Assembly (NCBI GenBank): GCA_903893795.1 | Contig: CAITNO010000055.1 | Span: forward strand, 83,610-147,609 | Source of the DNA: Candidatus Hydrogenedentota bacterium | GTDB lineage: Bacteria; Hydrogenedentota; Hydrogenedentia; Hydrogenedentales; CAITNO01 | Direction: 5' to 3' | DNA length: 64,000 nucleotides | Shown: positions 44,021-53,545 of the stretch, piece after piece | Layout: every line of letters begins with the position of its first letter | How positions within the stretch are numbered: the first letter of the stretch is position 1 | Translations under genes and position numbers: made by a program | Notes under the pieces: model-generated | Database searches by the model: none | What the model was told of the DNA's origin: nothing | The model's input: the letters and a program-made list of their open reading frames with translations, nothing else

Positions 44021-44677
44021 ATGGCCGAAAAAGAGTACACCGTTCGGGAGGAGATCGCCAGCAGCGTCACCCACGGACTGGGGATTGTGTTCAGCGTGGT
44101 GGGCCTGGTCGTGCTGGTGTCCCTGTCCGTCGGCATGGCCGATCCATGGCGCATTGTCAGCACGGCCATTTTCGGCGCGTCCATGATCATCCTCTATCTG
44201 GCCTCGACGCTCTACCATGCCATACCCTGGCCGTCGGTGAAATCGGTCATGCGGGTGTTCGACCACTGCGCCATTTACCTGCTTATCGCGGGCACCTACA
44301 CCCCCTTCCTGCTCGTGTCCCTGCGCGGCCCCGCGGGCTGGACCCTGCTGGTCGTCATGTGGGGCATCGCCGTAATCGGCTGCGCCTTCAAGGCCTTCCA
44401 CACGGGCAAGTTCGACCGGCTGTCCACGGCCGCCTACGTGGCCATGGGATGGATGATCATCTTCGCCATCAAGCCCGCCCTTGAGCTGATCCCCCTCGGC
44501 GCCATGGTGCTAATGGCTCTCGGCGGCCTGGCCTACACGGCCGGCGTGTTCTTCTACGCCTGCAACCGCATCCCCTACAACCACGCCATCTGGCACGGCT
44601 TCGTCCTCGCGGGCACCGTAACCCATTTCTTCGCCATCCTGTTCTACGTGGTGCTCAATCCGGCGGCGGGGGCGTAG
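44021..44677 (+). CDS. Hemolysin III/PAQR-family membrane protein
   Basis: The 218 residues have seven membrane helices. The PAQR metal-site signatures are SSVTHGLG, then STLYHAIP, RVFDHCAIYLLIAGTYTPF and HAIWHGFVLAG near the end. Family members include YqfA/TrhA, which affect membrane lipid homeostasis. AAGGAG lies 9 bases before the ATG. Downstream, 44678-44974 (about 300 bases) holds no feature I recognise. Confidence 0.9.
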   Translation: MAEKEYTVREEIASSVTHGLGIVFSVVGLVVLVSLSVGMADPWRIVSTAIFGASMIILYLASTLYHAIPWPSVKSVMRVFDHCAIYLLIAGTYTPFLLVSLRGPAGWTLLVVMWGIAVIGCAFKAFHTGKFDRLSTAAYVAMGWMIIFAIKPALELIPLGAMVLMALGGLAYTAGVFFYACNRIPYNHAIWHGFVLAGTVTHFFAILFYVVLNPAAGA

Positions 44678-44974
44678 GACGGGGGGCTTGCTCCAAACGC
44701 CCCAAGGCAGGCATCTGACAGGCCTAAGGAAACGTCACGCGAAAACGCAAGGCGGCGGAAAATTAGGCCATCCGATACCCCCGTTAAACCGAATTGGCGC
44801 GGCGGCTTCATTTCCGGATACCCCAACGGGAGGTTCGAACGACAAGCGTCCAAGGCGAAACGAAGAGTCCGGCAGGAGAACCATCTTGAGGTTCGATTTG
44901 GAGCCTGACTTGGAGGGTGTCTTGGGGGCTGACTGACAGGTAAGGACGCTTCCCATTTCTTTACGTCCCCGCCG

Positions 44975-47119
44975 CTATTTTGCGACGGCGGAAATGGCCT
45001 CTTCGGCTACGGCGCGTTCCGTGCCGTTGGTCGCCTTTAGGCGGTCCTGCATCACCGGCAGATGTTTTCTGTCCGCGAGCATTCTCAATGTCTTCCATGC
45101 CTCTTCGCGGACGCGCGGGTCGGGGTCTGCTGTTGCATTGAGCGCGACATCCAACAGTGCGACCGCCTTGCGGCCCGCCAGCGCGCGCATCGTTTCCATC
45201 CGCAGTTCGGGCGCCTTGTCGGTGGCTGATTTTTTCAAGGCGGCGTTTGCGCCCCTGGTGTTCAGCCGGTCCAGACTCATCCGGGCGGCGTCGCGCTCGG
45301 TGCCTTCGGCGTGGGCGGCGCGTTCCAGCAGAACCGGCACGGCTTCCGCCGTTCCGATGCGCGCCAACGCTTTGATGGCCGCAATGCGCACGGCCTCCTC
45401 CGCGTGGCCCGCCAAAGGCAGCACCTCTTTCGAGGACTTCGCATCGCCGCGATCGGACAATGCGGCGAGCACCAGCACCGACAGCCCCGGCTCGGCGTTT
45501 TTCAACAGTCCCGTCAGCGTGTGCGTTGCCGCAGGGCCGGGCGCTTCACGGAGGTAATGCAGCGCGGCCTCGCGCAGGAGCCGGTCTTGGCCCTGAACGG
45601 ACTGCGCGGCCCCGGCGACACCGGCCGCGCCGGACAGCTTGGCGCGGGCCAGCCACGCCGCCGCGCGGGTTGGGGCATCGACCTCTCCATCCTCGATGCT
45701 CTTGTACAGGGAGCCGGCCTCGGCACCGCCCAGCCGGGCAGCGCAGTTCATGCAGGCTTCGGCAAGGGCGGCGCGCTGTTCTGCGGGGGCCTTGGCCAAG
45801 GCTTCGCGCAGGGGAGCGGCGCATTCCTTGCCGCCGATCTTGCCCAGTGCGGCCGCCGAGGCAGTGGTGATTTCCGGATCCGTATCGTTGAGCCGTGCCA
45901 CCAGCACCGACACGGCACCGCGCGTGCGGCGTTCACCCAGCGAGTTGATGATGCCGACGGCCAGTTTTGGCGAGGCCTGGGACAGCGCATCGAGCAACGC
46001 CCTGTCCGCAGCATCGCCGGAAATCTGCTCCAGGACGCGCCGGGCGGAGGGCTCGACAGCCTCGTCGCTCAGCAGCGCCGCAATCGCGGGAACTTCGCGC
46101 TCTGTGCCGATGCTGCCCAGTTCGCGGCAGAATAAGGCCTTGGCATCCGGTGTCGCGTCGCCCTTCAATGCGTCCGCCAGCAGGGCGGCAAGCGCCGCGC
46201 CCTCTTTGCGGCTTGTCGCGGCGGCCACCAGATTCTCCACCACCGCCAGCGCCGCGCGGTCCTCATTCCTGCGGTAGCTCTTGGCGGTCTCCACAGCGGC
46301 CGCGGTGTCGATGCCCGAAACGCATCCCGCAGCGTGACTCGATGGCCAGTCCTTAGGCGCGGGAATCGTGACACGGCCGGAGGCGGCCCATTCCGTGCCG
46401 CGCAGCAGCAGCGTCTGGAATCCGACATTGCGCATGGCGGGGGCGTCGTGGCCCAGCATCAGGTTCACGGCCCGCCCTTTCCCATACTGCATCGTGATCA
46501 GCATGGGCTCGTTCTTTTCCGTGCCGTTGACGGACTTGGCCGAATAGGCGTCGAACACGACCTTAAACGGGTTGTCGGTCAGGCAGACCATGTTCTGGTA
46601 CAGCTCGTCGGTCGTGTAGAAGTCGGTCAGGCCGCGCACGATGGGGTGCTTCGCGTCCTTCACTCCCACCTTGAAGGTGCTGTAGTGCGTGTGGCTGGTC
46701 TTGTCGGCCTGCCAGGTCAGCCCGATGACCTTCTGAAACTCGGGCCATTCCTGGTAGGTGCAGGCGGCGGCGTGAATCACGAGAAAGCCGCCGCCGTTTC
46801 GGACGAAATCGAGAAAGGCCTTTTCCGTTGCCCCGGACCATTCGCGGGCCGTCCTCGGATAGGGCGTCCAGTTCGACACGATGACGTCGTACCGGGCCAG
46901 TTGGGCCGCGTCGCATTTTCCGGGGTCGTCCGTGACATCGACCACGCCAAAGCGCCCGCACTTCTTGAGCGCGTCCAGCAGCACCGGCGTGGTGGATTTC
47001 CAGTCGTGGTTGTTCAGCCCGCTGAACACCAGCACGCGCAGCGGCGCGTCTTTCGCCGCCGCCGTGCCGCAGGCGATCACCGCGACCGCCAGGCAGATCC
47101 AGAATATGCTACGCATCAT
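44975..47119 (-). CDS. Secreted ThuA-domain protein fused to HEAT-like repeats
   Basis: The 714 residues have a signal peptide (1-22) and a ThuA/GATase-like domain at about 27-250: LRVLVFSGLNNHDWKSTTPV, then GGGFLVIHAAACTYQEWPEF and TDELYQNM. Residues about 330-710 are Ala-rich HEAT-like repeats, for example ALGKIGGKECAAPLREALAK. ThuA proteins are linked to trehalose or other sugar use, although the reaction is not firmly known. HEAT repeats suggest a partner protein. The gene starts 15 bases after the stop of an exported oxidoreductase on the same strand, so they form an operon. Confidence 0.85.
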   Translation of the reverse strand: MMRSIFWICLAVAVIACGTAAAKDAPLRVLVFSGLNNHDWKSTTPVLLDALKKCGRFGVVDVTDDPGKCDAAQLARYDVIVSNWTPYPRTAREWSGATEKAFLDFVRNGGGFLVIHAAACTYQEWPEFQKVIGLTWQADKTSHTHYSTFKVGVKDAKHPIVRGLTDFYTTDELYQNMVCLTDNPFKVVFDAYSAKSVNGTEKNEPMLITMQYGKGRAVNLMLGHDAPAMRNVGFQTLLLRGTEWAASGRVTIPAPKDWPSSHAAGCVSGIDTAAAVETAKSYRRNEDRAALAVVENLVAAATSRKEGAALAALLADALKGDATPDAKALFCRELGSIGTEREVPAIAALLSDEAVEPSARRVLEQISGDAADRALLDALSQASPKLAVGIINSLGERRTRGAVSVLVARLNDTDPEITTASAAALGKIGGKECAAPLREALAKAPAEQRAALAEACMNCAARLGGAEAGSLYKSIEDGEVDAPTRAAAWLARAKLSGAAGVAGAAQSVQGQDRLLREAALHYLREAPGPAATHTLTGLLKNAEPGLSVLVLAALSDRGDAKSSKEVLPLAGHAEEAVRIAAIKALARIGTAEAVPVLLERAAHAEGTERDAARMSLDRLNTRGANAALKKSATDKAPELRMETMRALAGRKAVALLDVALNATADPDPRVREEAWKTLRMLADRKHLPVMQDRLKATNGTERAVAEEAISAVAK

Positions 47120-47134
47120 TGACCCGCTTCCTTG

Positions 47135-48463
47135 TTACAGCCGCCAGGGTTCGCGCATGGCGCGCTTCAGCATTCCGTTTGCAGCATCGTCGTCGATGAA
47201 CCGCTCTTTGGCCGGGTCCCACCGCAGTTTCCGCTGCAGCTTGAACGCGATCCAGGACAGTTGGCACAGGATGTCGGACCGCGATGCCGTGTCGATGTGC
47301 GCAATCGGCTTTGTGCGCCCGCGCACCGCGTCGAGAAAATTCTGCTGGTGCTGGTCGCTGACCGGCAGCCGAATCTCGTCCGGCCCGAAGCTCTCCGTGA
47401 GCAGCGATTTCGGCTCCGCCTCAATCGCGCCGCGGTTCACCCACACCCAGCCCTCCGTGCCCTTGAAGGTGATGCCCTGGCGCACGCCGTCCAGCCCCGG
47501 CCCGGCGCCCGTGAAGTGCATCGTCACGCCGTCGGCGTAGCGGCAGTGGACGTCCCACCACAGCGGATTGTCACAGATCGCGTCGTCGGTGGGAAACAGC
47601 GCCGCCCCGTCGATCTCTACGGGTCCGGTCTCCTCCGTCCCATGGCCCCACTGCGCGATGTCGATATGGTGAATGCCCCAGCCCGCGACGTAGCCGAGCG
47701 AGTAGTCGCTTATATGGAACCAGTGCGGGTTAATGGTGCGCTGTTTGATGTACGGCGCCACGGGGGCCGGCCCGAGCCAGAGGTCATAGTTGAACCCCTC
47801 CGGGATGGGCTCCGGGTCATAGCGCTTCAGGCCCGTCCGTTCGGCCGAGCCCGAATGGACGCCCACGTCGATGTGGAGCAACTTGCCGATGCGTCCGTTG
47901 CGCACCAGTTCGCAGGCATGGCGGAATTCCTGCGACGAGCGCTGCTGCGTGCCGAACTGAAAGACCCGGCCGTGCCGGTGGACGGCTTCGCGCAGCACCT
48001 GGACTGCCTCGATGCTGACGCCCAGGGGTTTTTCGACGTACACGTCCTTGCCCGAGCGCACGGCGGCCAGCGCATGAAGCACGTGCCAATGGTCGTTCGA
48101 TGCCACCAGCACCGCGTCGATGTCGTCGCGCGCCACCAGCTCCTGGAAATGGTCATGCACCACGCAGTCCTGGTTGCCATAACGCGCATTCGCCAAGTCC
48201 CGCGCGGCCTTTCTCGCCTCGGGCTTCACGTCGCACACCGCCACGAACTGCGCATCCTTCGAATCGAGGAAACAGTTCATGTCGGCCCGGCCCATGCCGC
48301 CCGTGCCGATGCCGGCCATGACGATCCGCTCGCTGGGCGCCCGCGCGCCGCCCTTGCCGAGCACCGAGGCCCGCACAATCTGCGGAAACACCGCCACGCC
48401 CGCCGCCAGGGCGCCCGATTCCTTCAGAAATCCCCGGCGTGTAATGCCACCCGCAACCGACAT
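47135..48463 (-). CDS. Gfo/Idh/MocA-family oxidoreductase, Tat-exported
   Basis: The 442 residues begin with a Tat signal (GITRRGFLKESGALAAGVAV). The Rossmann start is IVMAGIGTGGMGRADMNC and the catalytic-region motif is YVEKPLGVSIEAV. The C-terminal domain has WFHISDYSLGYVAGWGIHHI and the family length of the exported group. The ATG at 48463 has GGAAGG 6 bases upstream; another ATG at 48478 lacks one. The ThuA-HEAT gene follows 15 bases downstream. Together they probably act on an exported sugar or sugar acid. Confidence 0.88.
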   Translation of the reverse strand: MSVAGGITRRGFLKESGALAAGVAVFPQIVRASVLGKGGARAPSERIVMAGIGTGGMGRADMNCFLDSKDAQFVAVCDVKPEARKAARDLANARYGNQDCVVHDHFQELVARDDIDAVLVASNDHWHVLHALAAVRSGKDVYVEKPLGVSIEAVQVLREAVHRHGRVFQFGTQQRSSQEFRHACELVRNGRIGKLLHIDVGVHSGSAERTGLKRYDPEPIPEGFNYDLWLGPAPVAPYIKQRTINPHWFHISDYSLGYVAGWGIHHIDIAQWGHGTEETGPVEIDGAALFPTDDAICDNPLWWDVHCRYADGVTMHFTGAGPGLDGVRQGITFKGTEGWVWVNRGAIEAEPKSLLTESFGPDEIRLPVSDQHQQNFLDAVRGRTKPIAHIDTASRSDILCQLSWIAFKLQRKLRWDPAKERFIDDDAANGMLKRAMREPWRL

Positions 48464-48737
48464 GTTTGGCCTTCCCATGTTGTGCCGCGCCGTCCGCGCT
48501 GCAGCGATTCTGTGCGACCCTGAAGGCATTCTATCAGGGGTGCCATTTCCGGTCAAAAGAAAGGAAATGTGAAAGGGAGTATGATCGCAATGAATCCCAT
48601 TCAAACGCGTCAGGCGAAGAGGCCCAGTGGAAGGAGCTTCAGGCCGTGTTTGGGTGTGGCTGCGTTTTCTTCTCTTCGCCCTTTTTGCAGGGAGAGCATT
48701 GGAATGTCGCTGCAGCCCGTCCAAAACGTTGCGGTGA

Positions 48738-49679
48738 TTAGTTTCTGCCGCGGCGCAGTAAGCGCCGCAGGAAAGCCTTTGCCCGCGCAAGCGGGCCGGG
48801 AGGCGGAGCGTTTGCGCGGAGCGCTGCGGGGAGAGGGGGCACGGGGAGCAGTCCGCTTTCGGCGCGTTCCTTTTGGATCTTGTACAACTGGAGGAGCGCG
48901 TCGTAGAACTCGCGGGCGGAGGAGAAGCGGTTTTCCGGCTCGCGGGCCAGCGCCCGGATGAGGAAGAGGTCCGCCTCCGGCGGCAGGTCGGGGCGGAAAT
49001 CGGTGATTCTCTGGCCCGGCAGGGGGACGTTGCCGGTGAGCATCTCGAAGAAGATGACGCCCAGTGAATAGAGGTCGGCGCGGTGGTCCACTTCGGAGGC
49101 GTTCAGTTCCTGTTCGGGCGCCATGTACTTGAGCTTGCCCAGGTTGGCGCCGGCGATGGTCAGGTTTTTGAACTGGTCATCCAGTTTGGCGAGGCCGAAA
49201 TCGAAGAGACGGACCGAACCGTCGGGCAGCACCATGATGTTTTCGGGCGAAAGGTCGCGGTGGGTGGTGATGCGGTGGGCGTGGTCGAGGGCGGCGGCCA
49301 CCAGACAGAGCACACGGACGGTCGGCCCGAAATCGAGCCGCTGCCGCTGCTGCAGCCAGCGCCGCAGGCTTTTCCCCTGCAGGTATTCCATGGTGTAGAA
49401 GAGCGTGTTCTGCCACTTCTGGGCATCGTAGATCTTCACGATGCCGGGATGGTTGAGCTGGCGGGCGAGCTTCACCTCGCGCACGAAGCGCGCGATGGCG
49501 TGGCGGCTCGTGCCATATTTGCTGTGGAGGGTCTTGAGCGCAACCTCCTGGCCGTTGGTGCGGTCAACGACCAGATATACCTCCCCCATGCCGCCTCTTC
49601 CGATGATGCCGCGCACCTGATAGCGGTCGGCCAACACCGTGCCGGGCTCAAACCGTGATATGGCTGGCGTCCGTTCCAA
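48738..49679 (-). CDS. Serine/threonine protein kinase (PknB-type catalytic domain)
   Basis: The 313 residues have all eukaryote-like kinase motifs: glycine loop GRGGMGEVY, VALKTL Lys, THRDLSPEN catalytic loop, DFG in LFDFGLAK and MAPEQ. The domain fills residues about 20-265. A basic tail (AFLRRLLRRGRN) follows and no sensor or membrane segment is present, so it is probably cytoplasmic. Translation starts at TTG (49679), since no earlier Met lies in frame and the next Met is inside the glycine loop. The substrate is not inferable. Confidence 0.88.
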   Translation of the reverse strand: MERTPAISRFEPGTVLADRYQVRGIIGRGGMGEVYLVVDRTNGQEVALKTLHSKYGTSRHAIARFVREVKLARQLNHPGIVKIYDAQKWQNTLFYTMEYLQGKSLRRWLQQRQRLDFGPTVRVLCLVAAALDHAHRITTHRDLSPENIMVLPDGSVRLFDFGLAKLDDQFKNLTIAGANLGKLKYMAPEQELNASEVDHRADLYSLGVIFFEMLTGNVPLPGQRITDFRPDLPPEADLFLIRALAREPENRFSSAREFYDALLQLYKIQKERAESGLLPVPPLPAALRANAPPPGPLARAKAFLRRLLRRGRN

Positions 49680-49837
49680 TAATACACCCCATTGTACCGA
49701 GACCTTGCCGTAGAGTAGCTATTATACCGCACTTTTTTCCATTTGCGGGAATTTGCCGGGGGGAACTTGGGATTTCACAGGACTTAGCCTGCCGCGAATC
49801 CCGCCTCAACGGGGAACCCGAGGTCTTTGCGGACCCT

Positions 49838-52168
49838 CTATTTTACCGGGGTGTACTGGTCGGGGCCGGGGACGAGCTTGTCCGCGGGGCTGGCGGACCA
49901 GGAGAGCAGGTCGCGGAAATTGGGCAGCGTGGGCTGGGTGCGCAGGATGCGCCAGGCCCCCTCGTTCTGCATGAAGGTAAACCAGACCTCGCCGGGCTCC
50001 TCGCGGGGAATACTGATTGGCGGGGCCGCATGGTGGCCGACAGGGTCGGACAGGGGCGCGCCGGTAAAGCGGCAATAGAGCAGCACGCTGACCAGCCCTT
50101 CCGCCCCGTAGCCGGAAAAATCCCAGCGCCGTATTTGGCAGTGCATGCGCGGGCCGCGGCAATGTTCAAAGAACCACTGCCATGCGCGGCGCACATAGTC
50201 GGGCCCCCATCCCTGGGCGTCGGCATAGGCCGGCCCGTAGACCGACATGACCCCTTCCAGGTCGGCGGAGGCAAAGGCGGCGTCCATCGCCTCGATGCGC
50301 GCCACAACCTGTTCGGCGACGGCGCGCTGGCTTTCGTCGAGTCCGCCGTAGAAGGGCCACCAGGCGGCCACCGTGCCCTGCGCATCGTGCAGGAGCGGCA
50401 GCGGGGGATGAATGCGGGCCGACTCGTCGCCGTAGCCGGGCAGCGCCGTGCTTTGCGACTGGGCCAGCACGGGTGTCACCTGCACCTCCTCAGCGATACG
50501 GCTTTCCACCGTGCTGAACACGAGGCTTTCGGCGTAGCCGACCGTCCCGGAGAGCGGTTCCTTTTCCCCGGTCAGGGCGGTCACCGAGTAGGCCACTGAC
50601 TCGGCGTTCGCCGGCGGCGTGTCGGTGAACTGGCGCTGGTCGATGCCTTTGGCCACCAGCGAGAAATGGGTCTCCGGCGGCACGCGCCGCCACACGTTGT
50701 AGGACACGTCACTCTCGCGGAAGGGCCAGTCCACAATCACCCCGGCGCCTTCGCGCCGCGCGGTGATGGCCCGCACCGGAGCGGGCAGGTCGGGCAGGGT
50801 GAAAGCCTGCGGCTCAATCACGTTCTCCCGCGTGTTCAGCACAAAAATGCCCCGTCCCACCCGCGTCACGAAGGCCGCCTTTCCCGCCTGCGGCGTGTGA
50901 CGGCGCGACAGCAGTTCATCCCACTGCGCCGCCGTCGAAAACTGGCCCGCCCGCACGATTTCGGTGAATCCGCTCAACGCGCCCGGCGCGGCGTGGGCGG
51001 GCAGGATGGGTACCCAGTAGCGGTCGCCCCGGTTGGGAATCAGTTCGGGCACCTGCGCGGGGCGCTCCATGCCGTAGGCACCCTGGATGAGCAGGCCCGC
51101 GTTGAAGGCACCGTCGATCTCGCGCAAGTTGGCCGCAAAGTCGAGCGGCGTCGCCGCCGGAACGAGCTGCAGGCCCACGGGGGCGCGCTTGGCCGCGAAA
51201 TCGCGCCGGGCAATGAATCCACCCTCCACAATTTGCTCCAGTGTCGGCAGGATGGCCCCCGCCCAGGCCGGGGTGTTCACGCCGAACCACAGGTCGGGGT
51301 CCCAGGGAAACTGGTAGACCGTCGCCCCGGTCATGGCACCGTTTAGAATCATGGCCCGGTACAGTCCCGAAGGCATGCGCGCGGGGTCCACGCCGCCGCC
51401 GAAGACACCGGGTTCCAGGAAACGGGCGTCTCGGTACCAGCGCGCATCGGGGGCCACGCCCCAGTTGGTCACGGCGCCCTCCAGCCACATGCCCATCAGC
51501 GCCGCCGTGCCCGGCAGCGTCTGTGCGCCGCGCTGCTGGCATATGGGGGCCACGTGGTCCCGGCATTCGCGCATTTTCGCGTAGAGCGGGGCCGTGTTGG
51601 CGTTCGCGCCGAGCCGCGCCGCGGCGATGCCGTCGAGCGGCAGCAGCAGCATCCGCCCATAGCCGGCCGCCAGCTCCATCGCCTGCATCAGCCAGCGCGT
51701 GCGCGGCTGGAGACCGGCGTCGTCGGCCGTGTCGGGGTCATAATCGTCAAAGGCGAAGCCGGCCGCCTCGATGGCGCGCACCATGGTGAAGGCGCTTACC
51801 ATCGCCTCTATTTCGCGCAGGGGCCAGCGTGTGCCCGCGGCAATGTCACACACCCGCACCACCACCGGCACTGCCGCAGTCTGCAGGGGCCCGAGCACGG
51901 CCGTTGCGTCCTCCGGACGCAGCACGATGCCCAAGGCGCTGCAGGGGCGCAGGGCTTCGGGCAGGCTTGCCCAGTGTTGGGCCACGGCGGCCGCATAGGC
52001 CCCCGGACCCGCCCCGGCGGCGGCCGTGTCGGCGAAGACGAAGAAGGGATGTTCCGGGCTAAGTTCAACCACGGAGGGAGGATATGCGGCCACGGCCGCG
52101 CCGGCGAAGGTCGCCGCCACGCTCAGGGCGACAAGCGCCCGGAAAGGTTGCCAGAAAGAGATCCGCAT
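49838..52168 (-). CDS. Secreted GH98-like protein with Fn3-like and NTF2-like domains
   Basis: The 776 residues start with a signal peptide (1-28). The N-terminal half resembles GH98 endo-glycosidases: GATVYQFPWDPDLWFG, a later GAYGMERPAQVPELIPNRGD and YWVPILPAH. An Fn3-like domain follows (PAPVRAITARREGAGVIVDW, then VSYNVWRRV). The last 130 residues look NTF2/SnoaL-like (AAFASADLEGVMSVYGPAYA). The GH98 call rests on patterns and not on visible catalytic residues, so it is tentative. The start at 52168 is chosen for the signal peptide. It probably works on extracellular glycans. Confidence 0.5.
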   Translation of the reverse strand: MRISFWQPFRALVALSVAATFAGAAVAAYPPSVVELSPEHPFFVFADTAAAGAGPGAYAAAVAQHWASLPEALRPCSALGIVLRPEDATAVLGPLQTAAVPVVVRVCDIAAGTRWPLREIEAMVSAFTMVRAIEAAGFAFDDYDPDTADDAGLQPRTRWLMQAMELAAGYGRMLLLPLDGIAAARLGANANTAPLYAKMRECRDHVAPICQQRGAQTLPGTAALMGMWLEGAVTNWGVAPDARWYRDARFLEPGVFGGGVDPARMPSGLYRAMILNGAMTGATVYQFPWDPDLWFGVNTPAWAGAILPTLEQIVEGGFIARRDFAAKRAPVGLQLVPAATPLDFAANLREIDGAFNAGLLIQGAYGMERPAQVPELIPNRGDRYWVPILPAHAAPGALSGFTEIVRAGQFSTAAQWDELLSRRHTPQAGKAAFVTRVGRGIFVLNTRENVIEPQAFTLPDLPAPVRAITARREGAGVIVDWPFRESDVSYNVWRRVPPETHFSLVAKGIDQRQFTDTPPANAESVAYSVTALTGEKEPLSGTVGYAESLVFSTVESRIAEEVQVTPVLAQSQSTALPGYGDESARIHPPLPLLHDAQGTVAAWWPFYGGLDESQRAVAEQVVARIEAMDAAFASADLEGVMSVYGPAYADAQGWGPDYVRRAWQWFFEHCRGPRMHCQIRRWDFSGYGAEGLVSVLLYCRFTGAPLSDPVGHHAAPPISIPREEPGEVWFTFMQNEGAWRILRTQPTLPNFRDLLSWSASPADKLVPGPDQYTPVK

Positions 52169-52351
52169 CAGCTTGGGGTTGTAGGCGACCCTGCCGTGGG
52201 GGCTCAAACAGCCCGAGACAAGGCACCACTCCAACCCTCTATATCCCCGGATCAGCCAAAGAGTTCCGCAAAAAGGACACTTTTGGCAACTGGAGCATTT
52301 CCCGTCAATAAAGTGTCTTTGGCCGTTGTGTCGCCGTCCCCTGCGCCCGCC

Positions 52352-53545
52352 TCAGTCTTCCGGGCGTTCGCCTGCGGGGGCCATCTTGACCAGACGCGGG
52401 TCAAAGCGGGCCAGTGTCTCCACGAGGTCGCGCTGGGCCGCCATGACGATGTGAATGTCCTTGTACACCATGGGCACCTCGTCCAGCCCGGCGGCGATGA
52501 GCTTCACCTGCCGTTCTTCGAGCACGGCGTTGGCCTGCTGCCAGTTGAAGGTCTTCTTGGCCTGGGTGCGGCTCATGGCGCGGCCCGCGCCGTGGGCGGC
52601 GCTTTCCAGGCTTTCAGGATTGCCCAGCCCGCGCACGACATAGCCGGGCGCGGCCATGGAACCGGGAATGATGCCGAGGATGCCCTTGCCGGCGGGCGTG
52701 GCGCCTTTGCGGTGCACCACCACCTCCTGCCCGTCGTGGGTCTCTTTCCAGGCGAAGTTGTGGTGGTTCTCGATGTCGAGCAGCACCTGCGCGCCCAGGT
52801 GCGCCGCCAGATGTTTGTGGATAAGGGAATGGTTGGCTGCGGCGTATTCGCCCATGAGATTCATGGCCTTCCAGTATTCGAGGCCCTCCTGCGTGTCCAG
52901 ATTGAGCCAGGCAAGATGGCGCATGGTGGCGTCCAGACCGGGATGAATCCGCTGGGCAATCCGGCTGTAATACTCGCAGACCTGCGCGCCGGTGCCGCGG
53001 CTGCCACTGTGGCTGAGCAGCGCCAGATAAGTGCCCGAGTCTAGGCCGACGGCGGGGTCATGAACCTCCAGCGTGCCAAATTCAACGAAATGGTTGCCGC
53101 TGCCGCTGGTGCCCAACTGGGACCAGGCCTTGTCCTTGTGCTCGCGGACGACCTTGGAAAATGACCAGTCCCGGTCCATCACCGGATGCTGGCGGCGGTG
53201 TTTGAACTGGGAACCGATGCCGAATCGTGTTTCGGCGGAAATCGCCTTGCGCAGTTCGTCCTCCCGTTCCTCCAGGGCCGACACGGGCCAGTCCAGCACG
53301 GTCATCTTCATCCGGCAGGCGATATCGACACCGACCGCGAAGGGGATGACGGCATTGCGCGTGGCGAGCACGCCGCCGATGGGCAGGCCGTAGCCCACAT
53401 GCGCGTCGGGCATGAGCGCGCCGCGCACGCTCACGGGCAGGCGGCAGGCATTCTCCATCTGCTTGACCGCATCGCCCTCAAAGCCCGTTCCCCATTGTTT
53501 CCACGGCGCCGTCGCGCCGTTTTGCTGGTCTGTGTCTTTCTTCAT
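52352..53545 (-). CDS. rtcB: RNA-splicing ligase RtcB
   Basis: Joins 2',3'-cyclic-phosphate or 3'-phosphate RNA ends to 5'-OH ends using GTP and manganese. The 397 residues have PDAHVGYGLPIGGV, the metal Cys in VGVDIACRM, GTSGSGNHFVEF, LSHSGSRGTG, NHHNFAWKETHDG, RKGATPA and the guanylated His in AAHGAGRAMSR. It is shorter than E. coli RtcB (408) but complete. Its ATG overlaps the stop of the upstream Nudix gene by 4 bases. No archease gene is visible. It probably repairs or splices RNA after stress cleavage. Confidence 0.95.
   Translation of the reverse strand: MKKDTDQQNGATAPWKQWGTGFEGDAVKQMENACRLPVSVRGALMPDAHVGYGLPIGGVLATRNAVIPFAVGVDIACRMKMTVLDWPVSALEEREDELRKAISAETRFGIGSQFKHRRQHPVMDRDWSFSKVVREHKDKAWSQLGTSGSGNHFVEFGTLEVHDPAVGLDSGTYLALLSHSGSRGTGAQVCEYYSRIAQRIHPGLDATMRHLAWLNLDTQEGLEYWKAMNLMGEYAAANHSLIHKHLAAHLGAQVLLDIENHHNFAWKETHDGQEVVVHRKGATPAGKGILGIIPGSMAAPGYVVRGLGNPESLESAAHGAGRAMSRTQAKKTFNWQQANAVLEERQVKLIAAGLDEVPMVYKDIHIVMAAQRDLVETLARFDPRLVKMAPAGERPED

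Noticed and set aside
44678..44974. A GGTTCGAACGAC segment that resembles a tRNA T-arm
   Set aside because: There is no acceptor stem, D-arm or anticodon arm at the right distances.
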